This document shows, one piece after another, positions 14,069 through 14,451 of a DNA stretch of 14,451 nt. The position numbers were made by a program, and so were the translations under genes. The stretch comes from SVTX01 sp045638125. Its GTDB lineage: Bacteria; Bacillota; Clostridia; Oscillospirales; CAG-272. Numbering within the stretch: the stretch's first letter is position 1; the number at the start of each line of letters is the position of its first letter. The notes under the pieces are model-generated. The model saw only the letters and a program-made list of their open reading frames with translations, ran no database searches and was not told where the DNA came from. The DNA is taken from positions 1-14,451 of the forward strand of contig JAZUAS010000116.1 of assembly GCA_045638125.1 (NCBI GenBank). The letters are read 5' to 3'.

Positions 14069-14451
14069 ATGGCACTTGTAAACACAAAAGAAATGTTTAA
14101 AAAGGCATACGAGGGTGGCTACGCTATCGGTGCTTTCAACATCAACAATATGGAGATAGTTCAAGCTATCACCGAGGCTGCAGGTGAGCTCCGCTCCCCC
14201 GTAGTCCTTCAGGTTTCCGCCGGCGCGCGTAAATATGCAAAGCAGGAGTACCTCCTCGCTCTCGCTAACGCGGCTATTAAGGACAGCGGCATCGACCTCG
14301 CTCTCCACCTCGACCACGGCGCAGATTTTGAGATCTGCAAGTCCTGCATCGACGGCGGATTCTCCTCGGTTATGATCGACGGCTCCAAGCACAGCTTTGA
14401 AGACAACATCGCGCTGACCAAGAAGGTAGTTGAATACGCACATGCACGCGG
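14069..14451 (+). CDS. fba: Class II fructose-1,6-bisphosphate aldolase, 3' end missing
   Basis: The first 127 complete codons are visible; the frame runs off the window. The enzyme splits fructose-1,6-bisphosphate into dihydroxyacetone phosphate and glyceraldehyde-3-phosphate in glycolysis, and the reverse in gluconeogenesis. MALVNTKEMFKKAYEGGYAI followed by GAFNINNMEI is the usual N-terminus. ALHLDHG holds the catalytic Asp82 and the zinc-binding His83, and GGFSSVMIDGS with the following HSFEDNI is the typical next block. Class I aldolases lack these motifs. The ATG has AAAGG 8 bases upstream, and its own promoter precedes it after the mazF terminator. A tagatose-bisphosphate aldolase is the main alternative within the family, but the start fits the glycolytic type. 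Confidence 0.94.
   Translation, partial: MALVNTKEMFKKAYEGGYAIGAFNINNMEIVQAITEAAGELRSPVVLQVSAGARKYAKQEYLLALANAAIKDSGIDLALHLDHGADFEICKSCIDGGFSSVMIDGSKHSFEDNIALTKKVVEYAHAR

Overview
The window looks like a piece of a Gram-positive, low-to-middle G+C Clostridia genome, most likely an uncultured gut Oscillospirales-type organism. This is inferred from strong GGAGG-type ribosome sites, near-consensus sigma-A promoters, an EndoA/MazF toxin very like the Bacillus one, teichoic-acid-type enzymes (LtaS-like and TagF-like), a large repetitive surface protein and a class II aldolase. No rRNA or species marker is present, so the assignment stays at that level.

Layout, left to right. Bases 2-3262 (+) are the 3' part of a gene for a large secreted or surface protein with five tandem repeats of about 149 residues. 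It is followed by a 49-codon acidic mini-gene (3340-3489, +) lying between two hairpins that share the same stem core. Bases 3606-3849 form a 244-bp inverted-repeat element with nested hairpins. It abuts a DUF559 (Vsr-like) nuclease gene on the minus strand (3875-4270). Next is a minus-strand serine-biosynthesis operon, serC then serA, with a 4-bp stop/start overlap and a perfect TTGACA-17-TATAAT promoter.

From 6811 to 13094 the minus strand carries a cell-envelope cluster. It is read in the order LtaS-like enzyme, second LtaS-like enzyme with an acidic insertion, a YidC membrane insertase fused in frame to a TagF-like CDP-glycerol glycerophosphotransferase, and a 94-residue single-pass membrane protein that has its own perfect promoter and a clear terminator. 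The first three genes are tightly spaced (44 and 13 bp) behind one promoter at 13147-13175. The set suggests assembly of a glycerol-phosphate-type surface polymer: cytosolic transfer by the fused enzyme and outer-face transfer by the two LtaS-like enzymes.

On the plus strand, a MazF/EndoA toxin gene without a visible antitoxin (13421-13876) ends in a strong terminator. The start of a class II fructose-bisphosphate aldolase gene (14069 to the window edge) follows, with its own extended -10 promoter.

The most unusual items are the YidC-TagF fusion in its operon, the DUF559 gene beside the hairpin-rich inverted repeat, and the mini-gene between matched hairpins.
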